This document shows, piece by piece, positions 52,637 through 60,057 of a DNA stretch of 60,057 nt (the stretch's first letter is position 1; each line of letters begins with the position of its first letter). The stretch comes from Mycoplasmatota bacterium (lineage in GTDB: Bacteria > Bacillota_I > Bacilli_A > Izemoplasmatales > Hujiaoplasmataceae). A model generated the notes under the pieces. That model had not been told where the DNA came from and ran no database searches. It was given only the letters and a program-made list of their open reading frames with translations. Location of the stretch: contig JAQIBJ010000089.1 in assembly GCA_027859085.1 (NCBI GenBank), positions 1-60,057 of the forward strand, in the 5' to 3' direction. The position numbers were made by a program, and so were the translations under genes.

Positions 52637-54343
52637 TTATTCCACCTTCTTTACCATTGCTGATAGTGTGTCTAACATTTGTTTTAATAATGCTTCTGAT
52701 TCTTTAAACGAATCAGTAACCACACCCGCATATAGTTTTAATTTTGGTTCCGTACCAGATGGTCGTAAAACAAACCAACTGCCATCATCTAAAGTATATT
52801 TTATCACATTAGATTTTTCTAATTCAATCGGTCTTTCTTTCTTATTAATAACTTTAATTGAACGTTTAAAATCTTCATAATAACTGACTTCTAAACCATT
52901 GAATTCATTCAATGGATTTTCTCTAAAATAAGACATAATACGTGAAATTTGTTCTTTCCCAGATTTGCCTTCTAGAACAATACTCTTTAAATCCTCTAAA
53001 TAATATCCATATTCTTTATAAATGTCTTTTAGCTTGTCAAAGAGCGACTTATTTTCTTTTTCATGATAATAATTGGCAGCCTCCGAAATCATCAACATTG
53101 CTTGTAAAGAATCTTTATCTCTGACAAAATCTTTAATCACATATCCATATGATTCCTCATAACCAAAGACAAACTTTCTATCTTCTTTTTCAAGATATCT
53201 TGCTTGTTCCCCAATAAACTTAAAACCAGTCAATGTTGAAATGACATCCATATTAAAACTTCGTGCAATTTCAGCACCTAAGTTAGATGTCACAATGGTA
53301 TTAAATACAACGCCTTTTTCAGGTAATGTATTTAACTTCTTTTTTTCATTTAAAAGATAATATATTAATAAGGCTCCGGTTTGATTGCCGTTTAACAATT
53401 TAAAATTATTATTATCTTTAACAGCGACACCTAATCTATCTCCATCAGGGTCAGTCGCAATTAATAAATCTGCTTTAATTTCTTTTCCTAAATTCATTGC
53501 AAAATTAAACGCTGACTTATCTTCTGGATTTGGTGATTTAACAGTTGAAAAATTAGGATCAGGAATCATTTGTTCCTTAACAGGATAAATATCATACCCC
53601 GTTTCATTTAAAATTCTTGTTCCAAGCACTGCACTTGTCCCATGTAATGGTGTGAAAACTATCTTTAATTCTTTGCTAATTTCAGGATGAATTTGAATTG
53701 TTTTTAATGCTTGGATATATGCATCATCAATTTTAGAGTCTATGTAATCAACTAATCCTTGTGATTCTAAAGTCTCAAGTGTTTCATACTCAATGCCAAA
53801 TAAATCTTCAACTTCATTCACATATTCGATAATTTCATTTGCATATGTTGGTGTGTATTGACATCCATATTCATCATAAATTTTATAACCATTATAATTT
53901 GGCGGATTATGTGATGCTGTCACTACAATTCCAGCTATTGCATTTAAATGTCTCACAGCAAATGACAATTCAGGTGTTGGTCTTAAATCGGTAAACACAT
54001 ATGATTTTATTCCTTGTGCGCCTAATACTTTTGCAGATTCTCTTGCAAAGTCTTTTGATAAGTGTCTATTGTCATGAGCAATCACTACACCTCGTTTTAA
54101 ATCTTCTTTTGAGTAATGTATCTTTAAATATTTAGCAAGACCCGCATTTGCACGTCTAATTGTATATATATTCAATCGATTGGTTCCTGGACCTAAGATA
54201 CCTCTCATTCCACCGGTTCCAAAACTTAACGATTGATAAAACATTTCTTCTAATTCTGATTCGCTCTTTTCTAATAAGGCTTCTCTTAAATTGGTATCTA
54301 AATCTTCATAATCAAGCCATTTTTTATACTCTTTTTGCCACAT
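52637..54343 (-). CDS. Phosphoglucomutase/phosphomannomutase (alpha-D-phosphohexomutase)
   Basis: 568 residues, four-domain phosphohexomutase of the PgcA type. Motifs: GTGGMRGILGPGTNRLN, active phosphoserine loop VVTASHNPPNYNGYKIY, metal loop ATDPDGDRLGVA, sugar-binding GYEESYGY and phosphate-binding RPSGTEPKLKLY. It interconverts Glc1P and Glc6P and can process the alpha-Glc1P made by glycogen phosphorylase, encoded 3.6 kb away. AAGGAGG precedes the start. Confidence 0.95.
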   Translation of the reverse strand: MWQKEYKKWLDYEDLDTNLREALLEKSESELEEMFYQSLSFGTGGMRGILGPGTNRLNIYTIRRANAGLAKYLKIHYSKEDLKRGVVIAHDNRHLSKDFARESAKVLGAQGIKSYVFTDLRPTPELSFAVRHLNAIAGIVVTASHNPPNYNGYKIYDEYGCQYTPTYANEIIEYVNEVEDLFGIEYETLETLESQGLVDYIDSKIDDAYIQALKTIQIHPEISKELKIVFTPLHGTSAVLGTRILNETGYDIYPVKEQMIPDPNFSTVKSPNPEDKSAFNFAMNLGKEIKADLLIATDPDGDRLGVAVKDNNNFKLLNGNQTGALLIYYLLNEKKKLNTLPEKGVVFNTIVTSNLGAEIARSFNMDVISTLTGFKFIGEQARYLEKEDRKFVFGYEESYGYVIKDFVRDKDSLQAMLMISEAANYYHEKENKSLFDKLKDIYKEYGYYLEDLKSIVLEGKSGKEQISRIMSYFRENPLNEFNGLEVSYYEDFKRSIKVINKKERPIELEKSNVIKYTLDDGSWFVLRPSGTEPKLKLYAGVVTDSFKESEALLKQMLDTLSAMVKKVE

Positions 54344-54355
54344 ATAGGCCTCCTT

Positions 54356-54895
54356 TTAAAGAATGTAATCTACTATTTTTTCTTTTCTTGGCTTTTGTGC
54401 AGGTGCTTCTTGATTAGGATAACCTAAACAAATAGATATATCATGTTCATATCCTTCTGGTATCTTCAATAGTTTATCAACATCAATTTTATTGGCTTTA
54501 TGATACATGTATCTTGTTTGACCGATAATACAACTACCATAACCCAAAGCCATTGAAGCAAGGACAATATTTTGTACAGCACAACCAACATTAATACCTG
54601 AAAATCCAGCGATTTTTGAACTAATCACAATGACAACGGGCGCATGATAGAAAATATGATCATCATCATTCATATCGAGCTCAAGACGTTTCATACCTTC
54701 AACCGCCATACCACTCATTTGATCGATAACCTCTTTATTGGTTATCACAGTGAAGTGCCATTCCTGTTTATTTTTCGCACTTGGTGCATATAGACCTGCT
54801 TTTATAATAGTTTTTAAATCCTCTTCAGGAATAGGCTTATCTTGGTAAGCTCTAATACTTCTACGACCTAAAATATCTTCAATTGTTTTATTCAT
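54356..54895 (-). CDS. Nitroreductase family FMN-dependent oxidoreductase
   Basis: 179 residues. RRSIRAYQDKPIPEEDLKTI and GLYAPSAKNKQEWHFTVIT are the FMN-binding N-terminal motifs, GYGSCIIGQTR and EHDISICLGYPNQEAP close the fold. Such enzymes use NAD(P)H to reduce quinones, nitro compounds or flavins; the physiological substrate is unknown. Two or three bases upstream of the phosphoglucomutase region in a tight minus-strand cluster. Confidence 0.9.
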   Translation of the reverse strand: MNKTIEDILGRRSIRAYQDKPIPEEDLKTIIKAGLYAPSAKNKQEWHFTVITNKEVIDQMSGMAVEGMKRLELDMNDDDHIFYHAPVVIVISSKIAGFSGINVGCAVQNIVLASMALGYGSCIIGQTRYMYHKANKIDVDKLLKIPEGYEHDISICLGYPNQEAPAQKPRKEKIVDYIL

Positions 54896-54916
54896 AGTAC
54901 ACCTCCGTTATAGATT

Positions 54917-55642
54917 TTATTCTAAAATATTGGTAAAAATATAATCAACATCTAATTTAATAATCTTTTCAGCAAGTTCTTTATCATTAATGACACCTGC
55001 CATAAATTTAATACCAATCAAATGACATTTTTTTATGTATTCCTTATCTAAAAAATGTCTATCTAAATAAACATTAACCTTATGTTTATTACAAAATTCA
55101 TAATGGGTTAAATCCAAGTTTGGGTGTTTATAAAAAATCTGTTTAGCATCAATTGTCTTTAACATATATTCAATTTGTTTTTTATTACTTGATATAAATA
55201 AGCAATGATTCATTTCATTCACTTCATCTATTTCATGTATCATTCTATCAATTGTTAAATGGTCTAAATCCTCATGAATACTAATAATAGCCTTTTTTTC
55301 ATATGCCTTACAAATAGATAAAAGATCTTTAAATAAAGGAATGTACAAAAACTTGTTTAAATTCTCAGTCTTTCTATCAACAAGCGAATATTTAACTAAT
55401 TCTTCATAGTCAAAACTCTGAATATCAAGATTTAATAATCCGAATTTTAAAAGTGATGTATCCGCTGACAAAATTAGTTTTTCATCTTTAGATGTTAACA
55501 AATCACAACTAATACCTGCATAACTGTGATTAGCAGCTGCCAAATACGAAAACACAGTATTTTCAGTCTCAATACCACTTAAGCCACGATGTGCAATCAT
55601 GCCTTTAAAATATTTATCTATTTTAATTGTCTTCATAGACAT
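54917..55642 (-). CDS. GDPD-like protein with altered active site
   Basis: About 241 residues with a glycerophosphodiester phosphodiesterase-like TIM barrel. The first motif is kept (GMIAHRGLSGIETENTVFS: His-Arg and Glu). In the second, the expected E-x-D...HD reads SCDLLTSKDEKLILSADTSL, so the metal Glu is Ser and the second catalytic His is Ala. Classical GDPD activity is therefore doubtful. Start at 55642 (MSMKTIKIDK) 6 bases after AAAGGA. It could be a binding or regulatory paralogue. Confidence 0.75.
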   Translation of the reverse strand: MSMKTIKIDKYFKGMIAHRGLSGIETENTVFSYLAAANHSYAGISCDLLTSKDEKLILSADTSLLKFGLLNLDIQSFDYEELVKYSLVDRKTENLNKFLYIPLFKDLLSICKAYEKKAIISIHEDLDHLTIDRMIHEIDEVNEMNHCLFISSNKKQIEYMLKTIDAKQIFYKHPNLDLTHYEFCNKHKVNVYLDRHFLDKEYIKKCHLIGIKFMAGVINDKELAEKIIKLDVDYIFTNILE

Positions 55643-55730
55643 CACCATTCCTTTAATCACCTTTATTCTATCATTAATGGCTTAATTATTGTATTAATTA
55701 AACAATATTTTTGCCAATATAAATAGAATA

Positions 55731-56147
55731 TTACTCAAGAGTCTCTAATATTGATAATACTTCGTCAATACCAACCCATTTTTCAATGAATTCTCCGTTC
55801 TCCACATAAACCATTGTTGGTGTGTAAAACAACCCATCTTCTTCATCTCTTAAAAAATCATTTGGATGAATATCAATACCAGCTCGAACATCGAATAAAA
55901 GCAAATAATCTTCTTCTAAATTTGCGATTCGGCTCATTACATCATTTTTGATGTATTGACAAGAACCACAATTCTCGCTGTAATAATATATATAGTATTC
56001 ATTTTGTGAATGATTTAACTGCTCATCAAATGTTTTAATATCATAATACTCATAATCACTGTATTCATATAAAAATTCGGGTTCATCACTACAACCTACT
56101 AAAACCAAAAACAACAATATCATCGAAAAATATTTTAAATATTTCAT
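55731..56147 (-). CDS. Thioredoxin-fold lipoprotein
   Basis: 138 residues. Signal peptide with lipobox LVGC (Cys 19). The mature domain has YYSENCGSCQYI with a CxxC redox pair (CGSC, about residues 60-63) and cis-Pro strand FYTPTMVYVENGEF, followed by KWVGIDEVLSILE. It is likely an extracytosolic thiol-disulphide oxidoreductase. The N-terminal part is rich in Tyr/Asp (EYSDYEYYD). Single gene, terminator-flanked upstream. Partner unknown. Confidence 0.85.
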   Translation of the reverse strand: MKYLKYFSMILLFLVLVGCSDEPEFLYEYSDYEYYDIKTFDEQLNHSQNEYYIYYYSENCGSCQYIKNDVMSRIANLEEDYLLLFDVRAGIDIHPNDFLRDEEDGLFYTPTMVYVENGEFIEKWVGIDEVLSILETLE

Positions 56148-56217
56148 TATGTAAAACTCCTTAATTTAACTTTTATACACAAAATATTATAACATAGCAA
56201 CACCTGTTTTTTACAAT

Positions 56218-56243
56218 AAAAAAAGCCAAAAAGGCTTTTTTTT
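56218..56243. terminator. Terminator of ribU
   Basis: AAAAAAAGCC-aaaa-AGGCTTTTTTTT, 33 bases past the ribU stop on the minus strand; T-tracts on both strands. Confidence 0.85.
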
Positions 56244-56275
56244 GTAAAACAAACTCAAATTATATAAATTAACTT

Positions 56276-57121
56276 TTATTTATTTAAAAACTGTTCGCCA
56301 ATTAAATAAAATCTTTTCCAAGTTAAATTAATAACAACTGCATTTAACCCCCATTTAATAATGTTAAATACACCAAAGATTAATAAAACTTGATTAAATG
56401 ACATTTGTATATTGTAAATGTATGGCAAGTTTATATATTGATTATACAACACCATAATAATCGTCGTCGCAACGAAGCCAATGGTGGTTAATATTAAAAT
56501 AGCAATTTGTTTATTTCCTTCTAATAGACGGTCTTTTTTTAAAAAAATGGCTGCTGGTAATATAAAAATCATCGTTGCCATAAAGTTCATCATTTCATCC
56601 AATAAAGGTATTACTGGTGCACTGCTCGGCATAAAGAAATGGACAAGATTAGTAACAAATGACACCATAACAGCTGTCTTAAAGTCAAACCAAATTAAAG
56701 TCATAAATATAATTAACGCTGATAATTCAACCTTTAAATAAGGTGCTGCAGGCATTACAGGAAAACTAATAAGCATTAAAACACTTGCAATTCCTATCAG
56801 TAACGCTTGAATCGTAATTTTATATGTTGATACTTTTTTACTCACCAATGTTTTTTGATTAAGATTAGACAAGATAAAATATCCGCTTACATAAACTACG
56901 ATCACAATAATATTTGCTATAATTATATCTGAAAGAGGCACTTTTTCGCCATCAATGGTTATTAAAAACAAATACGCATAAGTGATACCGAATACAATAA
57001 AAAACAACGTAATCCCTGATACTATCAGAAGACTTTTTTTGTTGTCAGTGTTTTTCCCTAAGAAAAACATCAAAGTGAGTGCGATTATTACAGCTGCACC
57101 TGCTATCAAGTAAATTTCCAT
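56276..57121 (-). CDS. ribU: Riboflavin ECF S component RibU with N-terminal extension
   Basis: About 281 residues. The C-terminal two thirds match RibU: QALLIGIASVLMLISFPVMP, AAPYLKVELSALIIF, VSFVTNLVHFFMP, DEMMNFMATMIFILPAAIF. An FMN riboswitch directly upstream supports riboflavin as ligand. The first 95 residues add three helices not found in standard RibU (about 190 residues). Start at 57121 (MEIYLIAG), 6 bases after AGAGGGATG; an ATG two codons upstream touches the RBS. Needs EcfAAT encoded elsewhere. Confidence 0.88.
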   Translation of the reverse strand: MEIYLIAGAAVIIALTLMFFLGKNTDNKKSLLIVSGITLFFIVFGITYAYLFLITIDGEKVPLSDIIIANIIVIVVYVSGYFILSNLNQKTLVSKKVSTYKITIQALLIGIASVLMLISFPVMPAAPYLKVELSALIIFMTLIWFDFKTAVMVSFVTNLVHFFMPSSAPVIPLLDEMMNFMATMIFILPAAIFLKKDRLLEGNKQIAILILTTIGFVATTIIMVLYNQYINLPYIYNIQMSFNQVLLIFGVFNIIKWGLNAVVINLTWKRFYLIGEQFLNK

Positions 57122-57148
57122 TTTCATCCCTCTTTCTGTAGTGAGGCA

Positions 57149-57177
57149 TTAAAAAAATGCCCAAGACTTCGGGCATT
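57149..57177 (-). terminator. FMN riboswitch expression-platform terminator
   Basis: Minus strand AATGCCC-gaagtctt-GGGCATT followed by T7, between the aptamer and ribU. With FMN bound it should end transcription early. Confidence 0.88.
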
Positions 57178-57193
57178 AAAAAAAGCAAAAAAT

Positions 57194-57297
57194 GACTTCT
57201 CTCATCCAGACTATACTGTCGGTTTGGGAATTACACCCAATCATGCCTAAGCTCGCGGACTATCACCGCCGGTAGGGAATTACGCCCTGCCCTGAAG
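57194..57297 (-). promoter_or_regulatory. FMN riboswitch (RFN element)
   Basis: Minus strand shows the complete RFN aptamer: CTTCAGGGCAGGG, AATTCCCTACCGGCGGT, AGTCCGCGAGC, GATTGGGTGTAATTCCC, AAACCGACAGTATAGTCTGG and a closing GAGAAGTC pairing with the 5' strand. It controls ribU through the following terminator. Confidence 0.97.
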
Positions 57298-57354
57298 TTA
57301 TAAATTCAATTACATAATGATTATAATATATCGTTTATAAAAAAGCAAACAAAA

Positions 57355-57981
57355 TTATAAATTTTTTGCGATGGCTCTAACCATCGATGCTTCTAAAGTT
57401 TTTATAGGCAATGGTAAAGCGATAAACTCTATATGACTTCTTAACACATCTAAGTGACATAAATTTTCGATTAAATATATATCGTGATTCAATAAATCCT
57501 TATGCATCTCTAACAGATTACCTTCTTCATATTCAAAACTAGGTAAATCTGCGCCAAGTAATCTAATATGATTAGCCATTAAAAACTTAAAAATAGATTT
57601 TTCAAACTTTGGATATTTAAAATAAGCTTCTTCATTTAGCTTTTTCTCATGATTTATACTCATGATAAGAATGTCTTCCTTATTTTCAATGTATTGATAA
57701 GCTTGTATAATATCATTGGTTTTTATTAAGTGGTTGCTGGGTTCAATAAAAATGACGTTTGCTTTTCCCATAAACTGATTATGAGAAATTTTATCTTCAA
57801 CATTTAGAACATGTTTTTTATAATCAATATGTGTCCCTAAATGCATGGTTAAAGAAAGAATGGATAGATTATATCCATCTTGATCAAATGACTTTTCCCA
57901 ATCCAACTTTAAAGGAATATCACCTGGAAAAGGTAAAGTATCTTTATCAATCTCTAAAGATAAGTCTATCCATTCATTCAT
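57355..57981 (-). CDS. Cyclase family (kynurenine formamidase-like) hydrolase
   Basis: About 208 residues of the metal-dependent cyclase/formamidase fold (PF04199). WIDLSLEIDKDTLPFPGD opens the protein; the metal motif is LTMHLGTHIDYKKHVL (HxGTHxD, with Lys replacing the usual Pro of DxPxH); EEGNLLEMHKDLLNHDIYLI and ENLCHLDVL close it. Substrate unknown; it need not be kynurenine formamidase. Start at 57981 (MNEWIDLS) behind AGGTGATAA. Begins 10 bases after the glycogen phosphorylase stop, likely one operon. Confidence 0.85.
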   Translation of the reverse strand: MNEWIDLSLEIDKDTLPFPGDIPLKLDWEKSFDQDGYNLSILSLTMHLGTHIDYKKHVLNVEDKISHNQFMGKANVIFIEPSNHLIKTNDIIQAYQYIENKEDILIMSINHEKKLNEEAYFKYPKFEKSIFKFLMANHIRLLGADLPSFEYEEGNLLEMHKDLLNHDIYLIENLCHLDVLRSHIEFIALPLPIKTLEASMVRAIAKNL

Positions 57982-57990
57982 ATTTATCAC

Positions 57991-60057
57991 CTATTTAAGA
58001 GGCTTTACATGCCAAATTTTATTGCTATAGTCCTGAATTGAACGATCAGATGAAAAATGACCGCTTTTCGCAATATTCGTAATGGCCATTTTAGCCCAAT
58101 TTGATTTATCTTTATATGCTTCATTAACCGCTTTGCTTGCTTTACAATAAGCATGGAAATCTTTTAATACATAATAATTGTCTTGATTGACTAGATTATC
58201 ATAAATTTCTCTAAACTCTTCTCGGTCAACTGTATCAAAGAAGCCATTAACGAGCTGTTTTAATAGACCATTGATTGTTGGATCAGTTTCATATAATGTT
58301 CTTGGATTGTATTTATGACTTGCATTTAAAGTATTCACTTCATGTGAATCTAATCCGAAAATAAAAATAGAATCTTTACCAACAAGTTCTCTAATTTCTA
58401 CATTCGCACCATCTAATGTACCTAATGTTAATCCACCATTCATCATAAACTTCATATTTCCGGTACCACTCGCTTCTTTAGAAGCAGTGGATATTTGTTC
58501 AGAAACATCTGCGGCTGGCATAATCATCTCTGCATAACTTACATTATAGTTTTCTACAAAAATAACTTTTAAGTATTGGTTTGTTTCTTGATCTTGATTG
58601 ACTTTTTTTGCAATCGTGTTGATCAACTTAATCACTTTTTTCGCAAAATAATAGCTACCTGCAGCTTTAGCGCCAAAAATATATGTATGAGGTTCATAGT
58701 TGTTTCTAAATGTTTCAGAAGACTTTAACTGATTATATACATGCATAATATGCAGCGCATTCATTAATTGACGTTTATATTCATGTAACCTTTTCACTTG
58801 AATATCAAAAATAGAATTCGCATCTATTTTAACACCTTGCTCTTCAAATATATGTTTTGCTAACGCCTCTTTTTTGATTTTCTTGATTTTTAAAAACTCT
58901 TTTTGTGACGTTTTATCATCAGCAAATTCTAATAACTTTTCAAATTGATTATAATCAGACTTAAATGCATCACCGATACGACTTGTAATGAATTCAGTTA
59001 ATTCTGGATTTGAATGTAACAGCCATCTTCTATGCGTGATTCCATTGGTGATGTTTACAAATTTATTAGGATATAATGCATTGAAATCTTTCATTTCAAT
59101 GTTTTTCAATATCTCAGTATGTAATTTAGCAACACCATTGACTGAAAAAGAACTAATGATACACAAATGTGCCATTCTAACTTCATTATGATTGATGATT
59201 CTAAGATCATTAATTAAGTCAATATCTTTGCCTTCTTTATTTAATTTTTCGACAAAACGACGATCAATTTCTTCAATTATTTGATACACTCTTGGCAATA
59301 ATGGTTGAATAATATTAACAGACCATCTCTCTAAAGCTTCAGCTAAGATCGTATGATTCGTATAAGCAAACGTGTTGTTTGTAATTTCCCATGCTTTATC
59401 CCAAGACATCACTTCTTCGTCTAATAAAATACGCATCATTTCTGGAATTAGTAAAGCTGGATGTGTATCATTAATATGAATCACATGTTTATCAGAAAAA
59501 TTATCCATGGTATGATATTTTTCTTTATGTTTTTTTATAATACTTTTCAAACCGGCAGCTGATAAGAAATATTGTTGTTTCAATCTTAAAGTCTTACCTT
59601 TTCGTGTGCTGTCATCTGGATATAAGAAACCTGATATTTGTTCTAATTCTGTTTCATATTTAAAAGCTGTTTTATATTCAGGATATCTTTTATCAGGTTC
59701 AGCATTCCATATTCTTAAATGATTAACAAAATCATTTTTGTCTCCAACAATAGGAATGTCATAAGGCACAGCTCGAATATACTCGCCTGGTTTATAAACC
59801 ATTCCACCATCATGATATTCCACATGACCATAGAAAGGAACAGACTCTGCTTCTTCGGTTTTTCTAACTTCCCAAACATATCCTCCATTTAGCCAATTAT
59901 CCGGTCTTTCCTCTTGGTAACCATTTTTAATTCTTTGTTTAAATAACCCATAACGATACCTTATACAGTTTCCTGAACCAGGTATTTTTAGTGATGCCAT
60001 TGAATCTAAGAAACAAGCAGCCAATCTTCCTAAACCACCATTCCCTAGTCCTGGGTC
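57991..60057 (-). CDS. glgP: Glycogen/maltodextrin phosphorylase (N-terminus outside window)
   Basis: 689 codons are visible; the frame is open to the right edge at DPGLGNGGLGRLAACFLDS, so about 100 N-terminal residues are missing. GT35 motifs: HINDTHPALLIPEMMR, YTNHTILAEALERW, FVNITNGITHRRWL, DIQVKRLHEYKRQLMNALH and the PLP-lysine segment KEASGTGNMKFMMNGGLTLG. It releases alpha-Glc1P from alpha-1,4-glucans, supplying the phosphoglucomutase at 52637. The maltosyltransferase at 49003 may work on the same oligosaccharides. Confidence 0.97.
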   Translation of the reverse strand, partial: DPGLGNGGLGRLAACFLDSMASLKIPGSGNCIRYRYGLFKQRIKNGYQEERPDNWLNGGYVWEVRKTEEAESVPFYGHVEYHDGGMVYKPGEYIRAVPYDIPIVGDKNDFVNHLRIWNAEPDKRYPEYKTAFKYETELEQISGFLYPDDSTRKGKTLRLKQQYFLSAAGLKSIIKKHKEKYHTMDNFSDKHVIHINDTHPALLIPEMMRILLDEEVMSWDKAWEITNNTFAYTNHTILAEALERWSVNIIQPLLPRVYQIIEEIDRRFVEKLNKEGKDIDLINDLRIINHNEVRMAHLCIISSFSVNGVAKLHTEILKNIEMKDFNALYPNKFVNITNGITHRRWLLHSNPELTEFITSRIGDAFKSDYNQFEKLLEFADDKTSQKEFLKIKKIKKEALAKHIFEEQGVKIDANSIFDIQVKRLHEYKRQLMNALHIMHVYNQLKSSETFRNNYEPHTYIFGAKAAGSYYFAKKVIKLINTIAKKVNQDQETNQYLKVIFVENYNVSYAEMIMPAADVSEQISTASKEASGTGNMKFMMNGGLTLGTLDGANVEIRELVGKDSIFIFGLDSHEVNTLNASHKYNPRTLYETDPTINGLLKQLVNGFFDTVDREEFREIYDNLVNQDNYYVLKDFHAYCKASKAVNEAYKDKSNWAKMAITNIAKSGHFSSDRSIQDYSNKIWHVKPLK

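Overview
The window reads as a low-GC, AT-rich chromosome of a free-living relative of the Mollicutes/Bacillota (an Izemoplasma- or Haloplasma-like organism is my best inference). The evidence is: standard genetic code (conserved Trp is TGG in intact genes); secG-rnr-smpB-ssrA order; ECF S components; lipoprotein signal peptides; a GGDEF/HD-GYP protein; and GH65 and maltosyltransferase-type carbohydrate enzymes. No rRNA, tRNA or CRISPR array was seen.

1-2.5 kb (minus): a complete AmmeMemoRadiSam operon (radical SAM, Memo/LigB-like and AMMECR1 proteins). Its terminator is followed at once by the 5' end of a group II intron, probably class C, that runs off the left edge. 2.8-12.6 kb (plus): a LacI regulator, then one operon with a PfkB kinase, a sucrose-phosphate-synthase-like GT4, two ABC sugar permeases, beta-phosphoglucomutase, a GH65 phosphorylase and a sugar-binding lipoprotein. 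The gene set suggests import of an alpha-glucoside, phosphorolysis to beta-Glc1P then Glc6P, and phosphorylation of the released sugar. The synthase makes the pathway unusual, and no ATPase or sucrose-phosphate phosphatase is present.

12.6-42.2 kb: an accessory zone in which nearly every intact gene is on the minus strand. Cargo includes DUF445, GyrI-like, M29 aminopeptidase, a PocR-PAS-GGDEF-HD-GYP sensor, a haem-type membrane protein, a class C beta-lactamase-like hydrolase, an Ig-like lipoprotein, an XRE operon, a clan GH-A-like hydrolase, ExoIII, a RelBE-type toxin-antitoxin pair, Pit/DUF47 phosphate uptake, a DUF4143 ATPase and a Fic protein. Between them lie gene relics: two GNATs and one small membrane protein with nonsense codons, two HD-GYP tails, a CBS tail and IS3 remnants. 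A family of palindromic terminator-like repeats also occurs here. One module of it matches the 3' end of the tmRNA at 42.3 kb, so the repeats may come from tmRNA-directed integration or from copying of the tmRNA tail with its terminator.

The most interesting pair is at 37.9-38.7 kb. A 62-residue membrane-anchored peptide carries two DAISGA(T/S) flavinylation-type motifs but no FMN-binding domain, and it is translationally coupled to a ferric-reductase-like membrane protein. I read it as a minimal extracytosolic flavin electron-transfer module (inference).

42.3-60 kb: housekeeping. It holds tmRNA, smpB, rnr, secG, eno and gpmI, then a GH13 maltosyltransferase, folate-type and riboflavin (RibU) ECF S components, ung, a small Cys-rich protein, phosphoglucomutase, nitroreductase, a degenerate GDPD-like protein, a thioredoxin-like lipoprotein, a cyclase-family protein and glycogen phosphorylase cut by the right edge. 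An FMN riboswitch with terminator precedes ribU. Maltosyltransferase, glycogen phosphorylase and phosphoglucomutase form a glucan-to-Glc6P route feeding Eno/GpmI.
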